DNA from: Lutraria lutraria
Lineage: Eukaryota; Mollusca; Bivalvia; Venerida; Mactridae
DNA: 64,000 bases
NCBI GenBank assembly: GCA_964023205.1
Contig: OZ026833.1
Coordinates: forward strand, 3,222,965-3,286,964
Direction of reading: 5' to 3'
Shown here piece by piece: positions 33,885 through 45,089 of the stretch. The position numbers were made by a program, and so were the translations under genes. The notes below the pieces were generated by a model. That model saw only the letters and a program-made list of their open reading frames with translations. It was not told the origin of the DNA and did no database searches. The stretch's first letter is position 1; each line of letters opens with the position of its first letter.

Positions 33885-35815
33885 ATTGCCTGATACACAC
33901 GTTTGTTAAATTCGATTTAATATACAATTTGGCACGCGTTTGTCGGAATGTTTCATTCTTGTTTTCTCCAAATTTCATATTTACCGAGCTAAAGATGTTA
34001 CAAAAAAAAAACTAATTGGTGGTTACAAAGTGTGCATCAGTATAGCTTACTGACCGTCCATTCATTGATCAGACACACATAAACAAAGCTTGGTGGTACT
34101 CTCTTGTCAATCAGTTATTTGTCAGCAGTAGAGAAATTCTGTATCACTGACAAATCGAACGATTTACTGGATGAGACTTAGGTGTGGCTAGCAAATGGTT
34201 AAGCTATCTGAAAGAGACAAGACTGCTAGTGAAGCAGCATTTCCCATAACAATAGTTGATGCTATTATGCTATTAAATGGATAAATTCCACTTTACTTTA
34301 TTAAGAAAATTATGTAAGGCGCAATTAAAGTTTTAAAACATGCCTTAGCTGATACAAGTTATTGACAGCGTAATAATAAGATACGAATGTCAAGTGCAGT
34401 TTTCTCTTTCTGCCTTGCCTGACAAGGAATGTGATCAGCCAGCAAACCGAGTTTATTTTATAAAAAAATTATTCTAAACACATGATATTATTTCTGAAAT
34501 GTTGTGGGAGAAGTATCACTTCAAAAAAAAAAATGTTTTACATGATCATCGATAAGGATCCAGTGCATGATGACGTAGCTATACTTGTATATGCTTAACA
34601 ATTTTAATTGTATTTGTAGGTTTCTACTTATTACAAGTCAAGAGACAGAAAAAATATCAAAATATGAAAATGGAATGTCATAGGAGGATAGTCAATATTC
34701 TCTTATTATTGATAAACATATATAACATTATGTACATTTATGTTGATTGTAATGGTTCAACAATAGCAGCAGTAATAATACAAGTATGTATTTGATTAAA
34801 ATATGAAAATGCAAATTCAGTTATATGTACATGTATTTGAGCATATATTAGAAAAACAACAACAAACATATAATTGAACAAGATGCAGAGGATAATTATA
34901 ATGCACAACAAACAAAAGTGAAAATGATACATTCAATTCATAATGGTGTTATATATCAAATATAGAGTTCGTAATTCTTACGTTCTTCTGGAAAAATAAT
35001 GCTGAATTGTGTAAGTCTTACAGATAAAGAGAAAGTTAAATTGTTTTCATATTTGTATTGTCTATTCAAATTTAGTGAATTTAAAAAGTGATGATTTCTT
35101 TAATGAACATGTATCCGAAGACCTGTTTGCACTATACGTGCATTATTTCTGCGCATGTGTTATTACCATGTACGTGTATTGTTAAAATTAACGCCTGCTC
35201 AGATATATGCAAGTTTACATTGGAAATGGGAGTGAGGTATAATAATATGAGTTATTGTTGTAATTAGTTAAATGCTCATATATGAAAAAAGTTATAAAGA
35301 ATCATTGTGTTCTTCTCGGTCAACCGCATTTGTTATTCTTCGAACCCGGATGGACACAATTCGGACAAGAACTTGGGCTTACTCAGCCGCACAATAATGG
35401 AGTTATTTTTATTGGCTCTGCCAGGCAATGTTGGGCTACAATTGAACGATACTTTTTTGTTTTACGGCAATTTAATATTTATATGCACAATCATATGTAC
35501 ACTTCTCCGGTTCGTTTTGTTACGTATTCGCAAGTGGAGTGTATAGGTAATAGATATAATATCATCGTAAGTTACAATACATGTAAACGATATTTCCGTG
35601 CTTCGTGTATACCACCAAGTATCACGGAGTATACCAGATCGTAATGATTGGGTTTTTGTGAATGAGGAAAATAAATCTACGGATTTACCCCTTGGAGCGA
35701 AACAATATATGTGGTAGATACTAATAAATACCAGACGTATTTCTGTACAGTGACAAAATAATTCAACGCAAAACAGATACATTCTTGTTCACTTTAATAT
35801 TCCTCAATGTGAAGA
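33885..35815. other. Intergenic, nothing recognised
   Basis: AT-rich, with A-runs. A 120-codon open frame at 35282-35644 has no recognisable motif and overlaps frames on both strands. I see no supported gene. Confidence 0.45.
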
Positions 35816-35819
35816 AATA

Positions 35820-37340
35820 TCGTTATTATTGTTCTCGAAACAGATGACATTTATTTAACAATCTTCCAGTTTTACTTCCGTGATTATCGTCAATTATATC
35901 ATATAAGTATGAGCTAGACACAAGTATGAATATATAATAATTATATATGATAAGTTTGATAAGTTTATTTATATACAATCCTGTAAGCCATATGGCCCAT
36001 GAGGATACATGGTATAATACATTGGTAATGCAGAATAAATGAAACATATATACATATAATGAAGTCATAAGGAGAAGGCTTTTCAAAGAAACAGATCATG
36101 TGCATTAAATCATTAATAAAGCAATATTAAATATAAACACAGTATTTTCCCTCAAAATAATAGAACCTGCAAAAATCGAAAAGAGAAAAACATCTACTGA
36201 AAGAAAAAATATCCATCTTTTTATAAATAAAAATGTACACAAGAACTGCGACGAAAGTCGGGTGTCAGCAAAAAGAAACAAATTTTTTAGAAGAGGTTAG
36301 AAGTAAACTATCATTTAATTTAATTTTTAATTTATAAAATGTACCTTGGTCCTTAAATCAAACCTCAAGAGCAAAGCACAAAGCTTACGCTAACATATCG
36401 AGAATCTTATTCATAAACGAAACGAAAACTCATTCATTTCTAAAAATTATCCTTGACGAAAACGAAAAGCGAAAACGAAAGTTCAAGGACAAAATAATGA
36501 AGAGTTTCGATGATGACACCATCTACAAGAAAAAGAAAACAAGTTTACAATCGGAAAAAAATAAATATAGTATTACACTCTTGCATATATTGACATAGTA
36601 TTACATATAATTAATTAATGTTAATGTTAACTTTTGTGTAAAACATAACAAAGTTTTACACCTTTAAGTTCTGTCATATAACATTTGATTTCTTAATTCA
36701 AAAGCATGAAATATATACTGAGCTAGATTCTTAAGTGTATTCTCATTTGTTGTAGTAAAAAGATTTATTAACTTGAGCATATTATGATTTCTTCTATAGT
36801 ATAAAGTGGTATATTTACGTCTAAGTTCATTATAAAGATGGCATTCTAAAACAAAATGATATTCATCTTCCAATAAATTACATGAAAAGCAGTTCCTTTG
36901 ATCAAGAGGTAAACTAGGTTTAGTCCAACGACCTGTCTCGATACAAAGTCTATGAGAAGAGACTCTTAATTTAGTCAATACTTTACGGTATTTTGTAACA
37001 TTTACAATATTAAGATATGGTTGATATGTATATTTACATGTATTGTATACAAATATATATGTAACCGCTTAATAACTTTCTATATAATAAACCATCCCTC
37101 TGCTGCCGGTGTCATGTGACATACACTTTTCAGGCATGTTTGCTTTATTTTACAATGAAGAAAAAATTCAGATTCCTTTCAAATTAATGATTAAGAATAG
37201 TACATACTGGTCTCGATATGATTGCTCCTCGTGTCTTTAAGTATTAAATTCGTAAATGAACAATGCCTTCTTAAAATATATTTATACTTCATCTGTAGGA
37301 TAGACGCAACCATCTGCTCAAACTTGAGCTTTACTTTTAT
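35820..37340 (-). repeat. 3' flank of the intact Toll-like receptor, paralogous to 39765-40800
   Basis: CTCGAAACAGATGACATTTA recurs at 35834 and 39778. TTCCTTTCAAATTAATGATT recurs at about 37176 and 39956, ATGAACAATGCCTTCTT at about 37256 and 40570, and CAACCATCTGC at about 37307 and 40613. The blocks keep order and orientation, so this flank and the one between the two receptor copies are duplicates. A LINE fragment interrupts this copy. Confidence 0.75.
35945..37075 (-). mobile_element. 5'-truncated LINE (non-LTR retrotransposon) 3' end
   Basis: On the minus strand, an open frame ending near 36664 gives TKYRKVLTKLRVSSHRL, NCFSCNLLEDEYHFVLEC and YNELRRKY. This is the Cys/His-type C-terminal end typical of LINE reverse-transcriptase proteins in molluscs. 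The frame runs upstream to a stop near 37070, so the reverse transcriptase itself is missing. A 3' UTR follows down to about 35945, carrying GGCCCATGAGGA-type sequence (CTCATGGGCCATATGGC on the minus strand). The same 3' block is found at 59212-59298. Confidence 0.8.
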
Positions 37341-37449
37341 ATTATCGGACCCTTTTATTCACTGGCAACGAGCCATCGACCAACATTGAGCGAGGATTGA
37401 GAACGAAGGTAATTATAATTATTTTACTTTACAGACACAATACAAAGAA

Positions 37450-37455
37450 TTTATT
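37450..37455 (-). terminator. Polyadenylation signal AATAAA for the Toll-like receptor
   Basis: TTTATT on the plus strand is AATAAA on the minus strand, about 110 bases after the stop of the intact receptor. Plausible by distance; AT-rich surroundings make chance occurrence possible. Confidence 0.45.
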
Positions 37456-37564
37456 TACATCGATATGGCAATGAAATACTTCATCAACTTTTAATATATC
37501 CGTTGATAAATCATACACATCCTTTAAGCTGTTAAGTATATATAAGAATTCAATGCTACAAGTA

Positions 37565-39676
37565 TTATCCATTGATAGTGATCCCTAAAGAATCTTTCAG
37601 CCTTGTTACAAACAGTTCATGGCCCGCAATGTCTTCTGTCCATTCTATATAGGTGGTCGATTCCAGGAGAACTCTCAATGAATTGTTTATATTTCTGCCC
37701 AACAAGTCTTCGAACATGATCGCAATAACATCTACATTTTCTTCAATGTGCATCGAATGTGCCACTTTCAGTTCAAACATACACCAGTCGCTATTGGCAA
37801 AACTATTCGACAGCACCAAAATTATTCTTTTACTTTCCTTCATCCGTTCAACTATATTATCATTGATGAATGTACCGGCGTGAAAATCTCTGTCATGAAC
37901 ACATAATCTAAGATCAAATTCACCTTCTAACATCGGTACCAAAACATGTTTTATCCATCGTGATTCGGTATAACTGTAAGCCACAAACGCATCGTATTCA
38001 TATACATTGCCTTCTAGTGGTGTGTATTCTCTTCTTCTCCTCATCAGGTATATGTTATGTTTTATATTCCATCTGTTTCGATAGAGAACAACAGATGTTA
38101 TAATGATACTGATGACAAAAGGTCCACCTATCATACCCATCCATTCAATTTTGCTGAAAGGATGACATTCTAAATATGAGAAATGAACGTTTTGAAGTAG
38201 TTTGTTTGTCCATTGCGGTGGAAATGCACAGTTGTATTGCTCTGGGTAGAATTTCAAACTAGACTTATTTGTAGTTTTTAGCCAGTTGATAAACCAGGCG
38301 AGATTGCAATCGCAAATGAATGGATTTTGTGATAATCGCAACTCTACAAGATTGTTTAAGAAACTTATAGGCATGGCATCTGGACCAATAGTACCAATTT
38401 CATTATTGTCAAGAAGTACACATCTGATGCTTGAATTTGCCTTAAAGGTCCCAGGAGCAATATATCGAATACGGCAGCCTTTCAAATCAACTACAATGAG
38501 ATATGGTTTATTCTTCAATATAGAGCGAAGATCGCAATTTAATTTGCAATCAAAACATGTTATGACACGGAGGTTGGGTAGTGGAAAGAAAAGATCAGTA
38601 ACATCAGTGTTCGTTAACTGATTCATATCTATGAACTCGATTCGCAGATAGGTGAGGTGAGGTATTCCTTTGAATGTATCTGATATTGATACGAAAATGT
38701 CTGTAGCCGATCCGTCGAGACCAATGCTCAGTTCATGCAAGGCATTGGAGCTAAATGCAAACGGATGTATCTTATTATTATTACCTATGTTTCCTGTTAA
38801 TTCCAATACCCTGATCTTCGGGTTATTTGAAAGAAGCATACTTGGATAATTACCTATGAAATTATTTCTAAGTTTCAGCTCCTTTAAGTTTGGTAGACAT
38901 CGCAACGCCTCATTAGTTAAAGTCATAATATGGTTGTGATTCAAATACAAACGTTCCAGTTTCGTAGTGAGGGAAACCATGGCTGAAATCTCGGAACAAA
39001 AGTTTGGTATGGCAGACAGTTTGTTAAAACTTATTCTTAATGTTATCAACGATTTCATTTCAGGCAACTTGAATTCTAATATATTGTTATGATCCAAAAC
39101 TAGTTCAGTAAGATTTTGTAATCGCTTTAAAGTATCGACGGTAAACTGTTCAATGGTGTTGTACTTCAGGTCAAGATATGAAGCTGGTGACACATTTAAC
39201 AAAGAAAACGTTTCATCTCGAATAGTTTCATTTCCCATGTATTTCAAGTATAAAGCGTCCAACCGATTTCCACGAGATAGTTGTACCAGTAAATGTTTCA
39301 TATCGTCTATATTGATTATGTTTCCTGAAAGATCTAGGGACCATAGATTTTCAAACATCCTGAATGCATGTTCGGTGATGTTTTCGATTCCATTACACTC
39401 AAGAAGAATTCTTTTCATGTCACCTGGTCTTTCAATATTTCGGAATGATTCACTCGTTACATCACCTAATCTGTTATCCATAAACTCCAGTATTTTTATA
39501 TATCCGGGTATTTCCGGAATGTATGTAAGATTAGCATGGTTACATTTTGCCTTATCTCCGTAAAAACGACATCCTGTCCCATACACTTGATTCGCCATGG
39601 AAACTACCAGAACTATCCACAATATAAAACTAGACACGCTCATTTTCTTAGTGTTAATATCTTGATTTGTGAACAA
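37565..39676 (-). CDS. Toll-like receptor, single exon, 703 codons (probable start at codon 12)
   Basis: One uninterrupted frame. The second Met (39643) is the likelier start because MSVSSFILWIVLVVSMANQVYG is a good signal peptide. Leucine-rich repeats fill residues 60-450 (LWSLDLSGNII, TELVLDHNNI, LERLYLNHNHI, LKELKLRNNFI). A C-terminal cap at about 451-508 has the CDC...C...C pattern. A transmembrane segment lies at about 513-534 and a TIR domain at about 559-700 (YDAFVAYS, DRDF...G, LSNSFANSDWCMFEL). The single cysteine cluster next to the membrane marks the vertebrate-like type, which is expanded in bivalves. Such receptors sense microbial or damage ligands and signal through TIR adaptors. 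In the BB loop the usual Pro is Ala (RDFHAGTFI), and the usual C-terminal FW of box 3 is absent (HELFV). The paralogue at 41953-43916 is a pseudogene. Confidence 0.95.
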   Translation of the reverse strand: MFTNQDINTKKMSVSSFILWIVLVVSMANQVYGTGCRFYGDKAKCNHANLTYIPEIPGYIKILEFMDNRLGDVTSESFRNIERPGDMKRILLECNGIENITEHAFRMFENLWSLDLSGNIINIDDMKHLLVQLSRGNRLDALYLKYMGNETIRDETFSLLNVSPASYLDLKYNTIEQFTVDTLKRLQNLTELVLDHNNILEFKLPEMKSLITLRISFNKLSAIPNFCSEISAMVSLTTKLERLYLNHNHIMTLTNEALRCLPNLKELKLRNNFIGNYPSMLLSNNPKIRVLELTGNIGNNNKIHPFAFSSNALHELSIGLDGSATDIFVSISDTFKGIPHLTYLRIEFIDMNQLTNTDVTDLFFPLPNLRVITCFDCKLNCDLRSILKNKPYLIVVDLKGCRIRYIAPGTFKANSSIRCVLLDNNEIGTIGPDAMPISFLNNLVELRLSQNPFICDCNLAWFINWLKTTNKSSLKFYPEQYNCAFPPQWTNKLLQNVHFSYLECHPFSKIEWMGMIGGPFVISIIITSVVLYRNRWNIKHNIYLMRRRREYTPLEGNVYEYDAFVAYSYTESRWIKHVLVPMLEGEFDLRLCVHDRDFHAGTFINDNIVERMKESKRIILVLSNSFANSDWCMFELKVAHSMHIEENVDVIAIMFEDLLGRNINNSLRVLLESTTYIEWTEDIAGHELFVTRLKDSLGITING

Positions 39677-39679
39677 CGG

Positions 39680-41940
39680 GATAACTCCGGTGCTTATAGT
39701 TTTTCATTATATGAACGGTATCATTTCCATTCGTTCATAGCACATTCTCAATGTACAAAAATATTAGTATTATCTTTCTCGAAACAGATGACATTTATCT
39801 AGCAATTTTCTATGTTTACTATCGTGATTATTATCACGTATGAGCCGGCATCAATCATGATCATTTACACACAATTGTTATACATATATTTATAATGTAC
39901 ACAACTTTGCATTGTGATACACCGGATATCATGTGACGTACACTTTATGACAAGTTCCTTTCAAATTAATGATTTAAAATAAGTTTTTATGTTATAACTA
40001 AGCTCCCTGCTTAACTCACTTTCTGAGCTATGTTTGATGACAATACATTAAAACAAGACTGCTATTGAGTGAGTGAAAATTGTCATTTAATTTATAAATG
40101 ACTAACATAATATTACATACAATTTGTACACACTAACAAAAAAATCTTAAAACATTACATCATATTACAAAACATCAAATAACATTAACATATAATCACA
40201 TATAAAAGTGACTAGTATCATGCCAACATATAAATCTCTATCATCAAAGATGGGGTTCTACTTATTGACAAACAAATAAATAACTGGAAAAAACAACAAA
40301 TGCACTGATAGTATTAACCATCAAATTATATAACATATTTATAACATGATGACATGAAGATGAGATTTAGCTAATCCCCGTCCGTACCAGTCAGACCGTT
40401 TCAGTCAGGAACGGACAAAAGCATAGTTCCTGGGACTGACATAAAACGATTAATCATGTCTCTGGGACTAACATAAAATGATTTATTTCTAATCAACATT
40501 AGTATGTTTACAGTATATTATTGTCATGATATACTCTTTCTCATATCTATAATAATCTCATATCATAAAATGAACAATGCCTTCTTTAAGTATTTTTATC
40601 AGAATGACAAAAGCAACCATCTGCACATACTCGAGTTATCAGAGTATCTGATAGTATCAGTTGATATCTATCTGAACGGACTATGGATTGATAAAAGAAG
40701 TTACTTTGTCTGAATATGACCTTGGTAAATACATAAATATAATTCACTTTATTTGATATCATCAGATCCCTTTATTTACTAACAAACAGCAACAGAGAGA
40801 GAGAGGGTGGGCGGGGTGAGAGATAATTGCACATAACTCTACATAAAAATTAATTAATCGCCCGCCATGTACTTAAAAGGGAAAAAAACGAATTAACAAA
40901 AATACTTCCATCGATATGGCAAATTTAATGAAAACTTCAATTAAGGCCGCATACAGAGTCAATAGACATTCTATGGATCTCTCTGCCAAGTTCGTTCACA
41001 CAAACTACATTTTTAATCAATTACAATAAATTATGTAAATTTACAATAACATATAAAAATTAATTAATCGCCCGCCATGTACTTAAAAGGGAAAAAAACG
41101 AATTAACAAAAATACTTCCATCGATATGGCAAATTTAATGAAAACTTCAATTAAGGCCGCATACAGAGTCAATAGACATTCTATGGATCTCTCTGCCAAG
41201 TTCGTTCACACAAACTACATTTTTAATCAATTACAATAAATTATGTAAATTTACAATAACATGTTTAAAACGTTCAATGGCAGTATAAATGTGCACGACA
41301 ATCAGTTTATTAAAAGGTTAAGAAATAAATGTTTAGACTGTTTACATCCAGTGACCACCAGTTTCATTTCTAAATAAGACAAACACTACACTAATGAACC
41401 TTAATTCCAGCCGCTAACTGGTTCATCATGTTTTTTAAATGGCAATCACGAAAGTAGTATAGTTTCACTCACAAAAAAGAAATACATTTTGATTGGATAA
41501 TTACGTTAACACATGGTCCAAGCTTGAAAAAAACATTTGTCAACAATTTTCTTGCTTCTATGCATTTCCTTTTTATATCATAGCTTTTCAATAATAATTT
41601 CACCAAAAAACATGTGAGACAAAAAAGTGAAATAAGGAAAATGTTAAGATTAAAAATGTAACATAATATATACTCAACGGCTTTAAACACAAGTTTAATA
41701 TCACATGAGAATTCTAGTTTGTTTAAGTTGATAGCATTCAAGAAGGACAGAAGCAAATTACTATTTTATCATATTCTAATAAACTAATTGACAAATCAAT
41801 CATATTTAGGTAAAATTTAGTTCCATTTTTATACAGGGATGTGCAGAATATCTGATAGATGTTTTCGAGTCAACCACAACAGTATAACACATTAAATGCC
41901 TTGCGTTTCTTAAAGCTGTTAAGTATCGTAAAATAACTAC
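39680..41940. other. Region between the two receptor copies
   Basis: 39765-40800 repeats the 3' flank of the intact receptor, so it is the 3' flank of the second copy. Within it lies a perfect 210-base tandem duplication. A 95-codon open frame at 41469-41756 (minus) has no motif that I can assign. Confidence 0.55.
40843..41262 (+). repeat. Perfect tandem duplication, 2 x 210 bases
   Basis: 40843-41052 and 41053-41262 appear identical base for base by eye, starting ATAAAAATTAATTAATCGCC and ending TTTACAATAACAT. The unit ends are unrelated to any other repeat here. It could be a very young duplication or an assembly artefact. Confidence 0.92.
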
Positions 41941-41952
41941 ATTTACCAAGAA

Positions 41953-43916
41953 TTAACCATTGACAGTGACCCCTAAAGAATCCTTCAGTCTTGTTACAAA
42001 CAGTTCATGTCCCGCAATGTCTTCTGTCCATTCTACATAGGTAGTCGATTCCAGGAGAACTCTTAATGAATTGTTTATATTTCTGCCCAACAACTCTTCG
42101 AACATGATCGCTATAACATCTACATTTTCTTTAATATGCATCGGATGTGCTACTTTCAGTTCAAACATACACCAGTCGCTATTGGCAAAACTATTTGACA
42201 GCACCAACATTATTAATTTACTTTCATTCAGCCGTTCAACTATATAGTCATTGATGAATGTACCGGCGTGAAAATCTCTGTCAGGAACACACAATCAAAG
42301 ATTAAATTCATCTTCTAACATCGGTACTAAAACATTCTTTATCCATCGTGATTCGGTATAACTGTAAGCCACAAACGCACCGTATTCATATACATTGCCT
42401 TCTAGTGGTGTGTATTCCCTTCTTCTCCTCATCAGGTATATGTAATGTTTTATGTTCCATCTGTTTCGGTAGAGAACAACAAATGTTGTGACCATAAATA
42501 TGACTATAGGTCCACCCATCATACCCATCCATTCAATTTTGCTGAAAGGATGACATTCTAAATATGAGAAATGAACTTCTTGAAGTTGTTTCTTTTCCCA
42601 TTCTACTGGAGATGCACACTTACATTCTTATGGGTAGTGTTTCAATCGAGACTTACTTGTACTTACAGGCAACGCATCTGTGCTAATACTGTCAATTTTA
42701 TTCCTACGAGGTAGCAGTTCCTTGGTGCTTGTATTTGCGTTAAAGGTCCCTGGAGCAATATTTTGGATACTATTGGCTTCCAAATCAATGGTTTATTTTT
42801 CAAAATAGAGCGAAGGTCGCAATTTAGTTGGCAAAAATAACAGGCTGCATCACGGAGGTTTTGTAATGGAGAGAAAAGGTCTGAAACATTTGTGTTCGTT
42901 AAATAAATCATGTTTATGTATTGGGAATGCAGACTGATGAGTTGATGTATTCATTTAAATGTATCTGGTATTGATTCGAAAATGTCTGTAGCAAATGCTT
43001 CAAAACCAATTTTCAATACCTGCAAGGTATTGGAACTAAATGCAAACGGATGTATCTTTTCACTATGACCTGAATTACCTTGTAAATCTAATACCACGAT
43101 CTTTGGGTTATATGAAAGAAGCATTCTTGGATAAATAGCTATGAAATTGTCTCTAAGTTTCAGCTCCTTTAAGTTTGGTAGACAACTAAATGTCTCATCG
43201 GTTATAGTCACAATATGATTGTAATTTAAAAATAAACGTTCCAGATTCATGGTGAGGGAATCCATGTCTGAAATCTCGGAACAAAAGTTTGGCAGACAGT
43301 TTGTTAAAACTTATTCTTAATGTGTTCAACGATTTCCTCTCGGGTAACTTGAATTCTAATATATGGTTATGATCCAAAACCAGTTCCTTAATGTTATTGA
43401 AACGTTTTAATGTAACGACAGTAAACTTTTCAGTCGAGTTGTATTTCAGGTCTAGATAAGGAGCTGGTGACATATGCAGCAAAGAGAACGTTTCATCTCG
43501 AATAGTTTCACTTCCATGGATTTTAAAAACAAAGCTTTCAAACGATTTTCACGAGACAGTTTTACAAGTACATGTTTCATATCTTCTATATTGACACTGT
43601 TTCCGGAAGGATCCATGGACCAAAGATGTTCAAACATCCTGAATGCGTGTTCTGAGATGTTTACGATTCCATTATACCTTAGATCAATTCTTTTCATATC
43701 ACCTGGGCTTTCAACATTTCGGAATGTTTCACTCGTTACATCACCTAGTTTGTTATACCTAAACTCCAGTAATTTTACATAACCGGGTATTTCAGGAATA
43801 CATGAAAGATAAGCATCGTCACATTTTGCTATATCTTCATAGAAACGACATCCTGGCCCGCACCCCTGTTTCATCGTGAAAACTATTAGAACAATGCATA
43901 ATATAAAACTGTTCAT
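41953..43916 (-). pseudogene. Toll-like receptor pseudogene, tandem paralogue of 37565-39676
   Basis: The start (MNSFILCIVLIVF), leucine-rich repeats, transmembrane segment and TIR domain all align in order with the intact copy, but the frame is broken repeatedly. There is a one-base loss near 43490 and a 5-base loss near 43293 (TTTGGTATGGCAG in the intact copy, TTTGGCAG here). A Gly codon is changed to TGA near 42951. There are deletions near 42650-42800 that remove much of the last repeats and the first half of the cysteine cap. An Arg codon is changed to TGA at 42295, inside the TIR domain. The TIR half (41953-42294) stays open and close to the paralogue, so the copy is not ancient. Confidence 0.93.
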
Positions 43917-44399
43917 TTTCTAAGGGTTAAATCCGGATATGTAACAACAGCGCTATGTACTGTGAAAAATCGTTTGTATTTACAAATATTTGCAAACGTA
44001 ACAGAAGTATTTTAACTATTGTCTGCTCGTTCAACAATGGTGATAATCCGTTTCCGGTATTTTTTGTGTACATCCACATGAATTAAATATCCAATATAAG
44101 TACAATTTAAAGTAGTCCGGTGGCATTTTGGGAATTTTCCACTGAACTTGGCTTTGGGGTAGATAGTAAATTTATTTAGTGATTTTGAATGGCCAGGGCA
44201 TACAAAATGAATACACTCTGTCATCATTGGGCGTTTTGAGAAATTCAAGATGGCGTCCAAATATGGCCACCAAGACAGTGGACAATTAAATGAGACATGG
44301 ATAACAGCTGTTTTTTTATTAGTATCTTATATATTGGAACAAAAATCATCAGAACTGTTTAAATATATACATGTGCTTTGGACAACTATAAAAATTCAA

Positions 44400-44740
44400 A
44401 TTTATGCAATTTACGTAACCATAAATAGAAACGTTACCTTTAAAATACAATTGTATATGATAATAACAATCAAAAAAGGAAAAAAAGTAATAATGTTCAT
44501 TTATTATTTTGAAGAATACGACCAAAACGTCAAACAATTTCAGACCAAAGAAGTTTATACATGTATGCAGTTTATGTAATTTACGTTACTATAAAAAACG
44601 TTACCTTTAAAAAGCAATTTTATATAATCCAAAAAGGAATGAAGTCGTTATGTTTATTTATCATTTGGAAGAATACGACCTAAACATCAAACAATTTCGA
44701 ATAAAAAAAGTTCATACATGTATGTAGTGTATGTAACCAA
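44400..44740 (+). repeat. Imperfect tandem duplication of about 170 bases
   Basis: AACGTTACCTTTAAAA, GAAGAATACGACC, CAAACAATTTC and ATACATGTATG occur in order at 44430-44565 and again at 44598-44735. The repeated frame gives the 109-codon open frame at 44250-44579, which I do not regard as coding. Confidence 0.7.
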
Positions 44741-45089
44741 TCATTGTATGTTACCATATTTGGTATCATCAGTTCAATTAGACTTTCAAAGCATCACACA
44801 ACGGTAAAGAAATTTTATCGTCATAAAATCATTTGTTTTGTTTCATTGATTGTTTTGTACTTCACTATTGTTGATTAATATTACAAAACACATACGTAAT
44901 GAATGAATGTTAAATGACCAAAGTCGACCGGAAAAAAATGTTATACATTAAATGCGACTAGTCAAAAGTAAGTTAACATAATTGCATATCAGTATTGATT
45001 ATATAAGAAACATTATCTGACTGATTCTCGGTTTTCATATAGATAGTACTGGACATTTTGTCAAACGTTCGCGTTCAACCAAACACAGC

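Noticed and set aside
35282..35644. 120-codon open frame
   Set aside because: No motif, overlapped by other frames on both strands, ordinary intergenic composition.
44250..44579. 109-codon open frame
   Set aside because: Spans an imperfect tandem duplication, AT-rich residue content, no homology.
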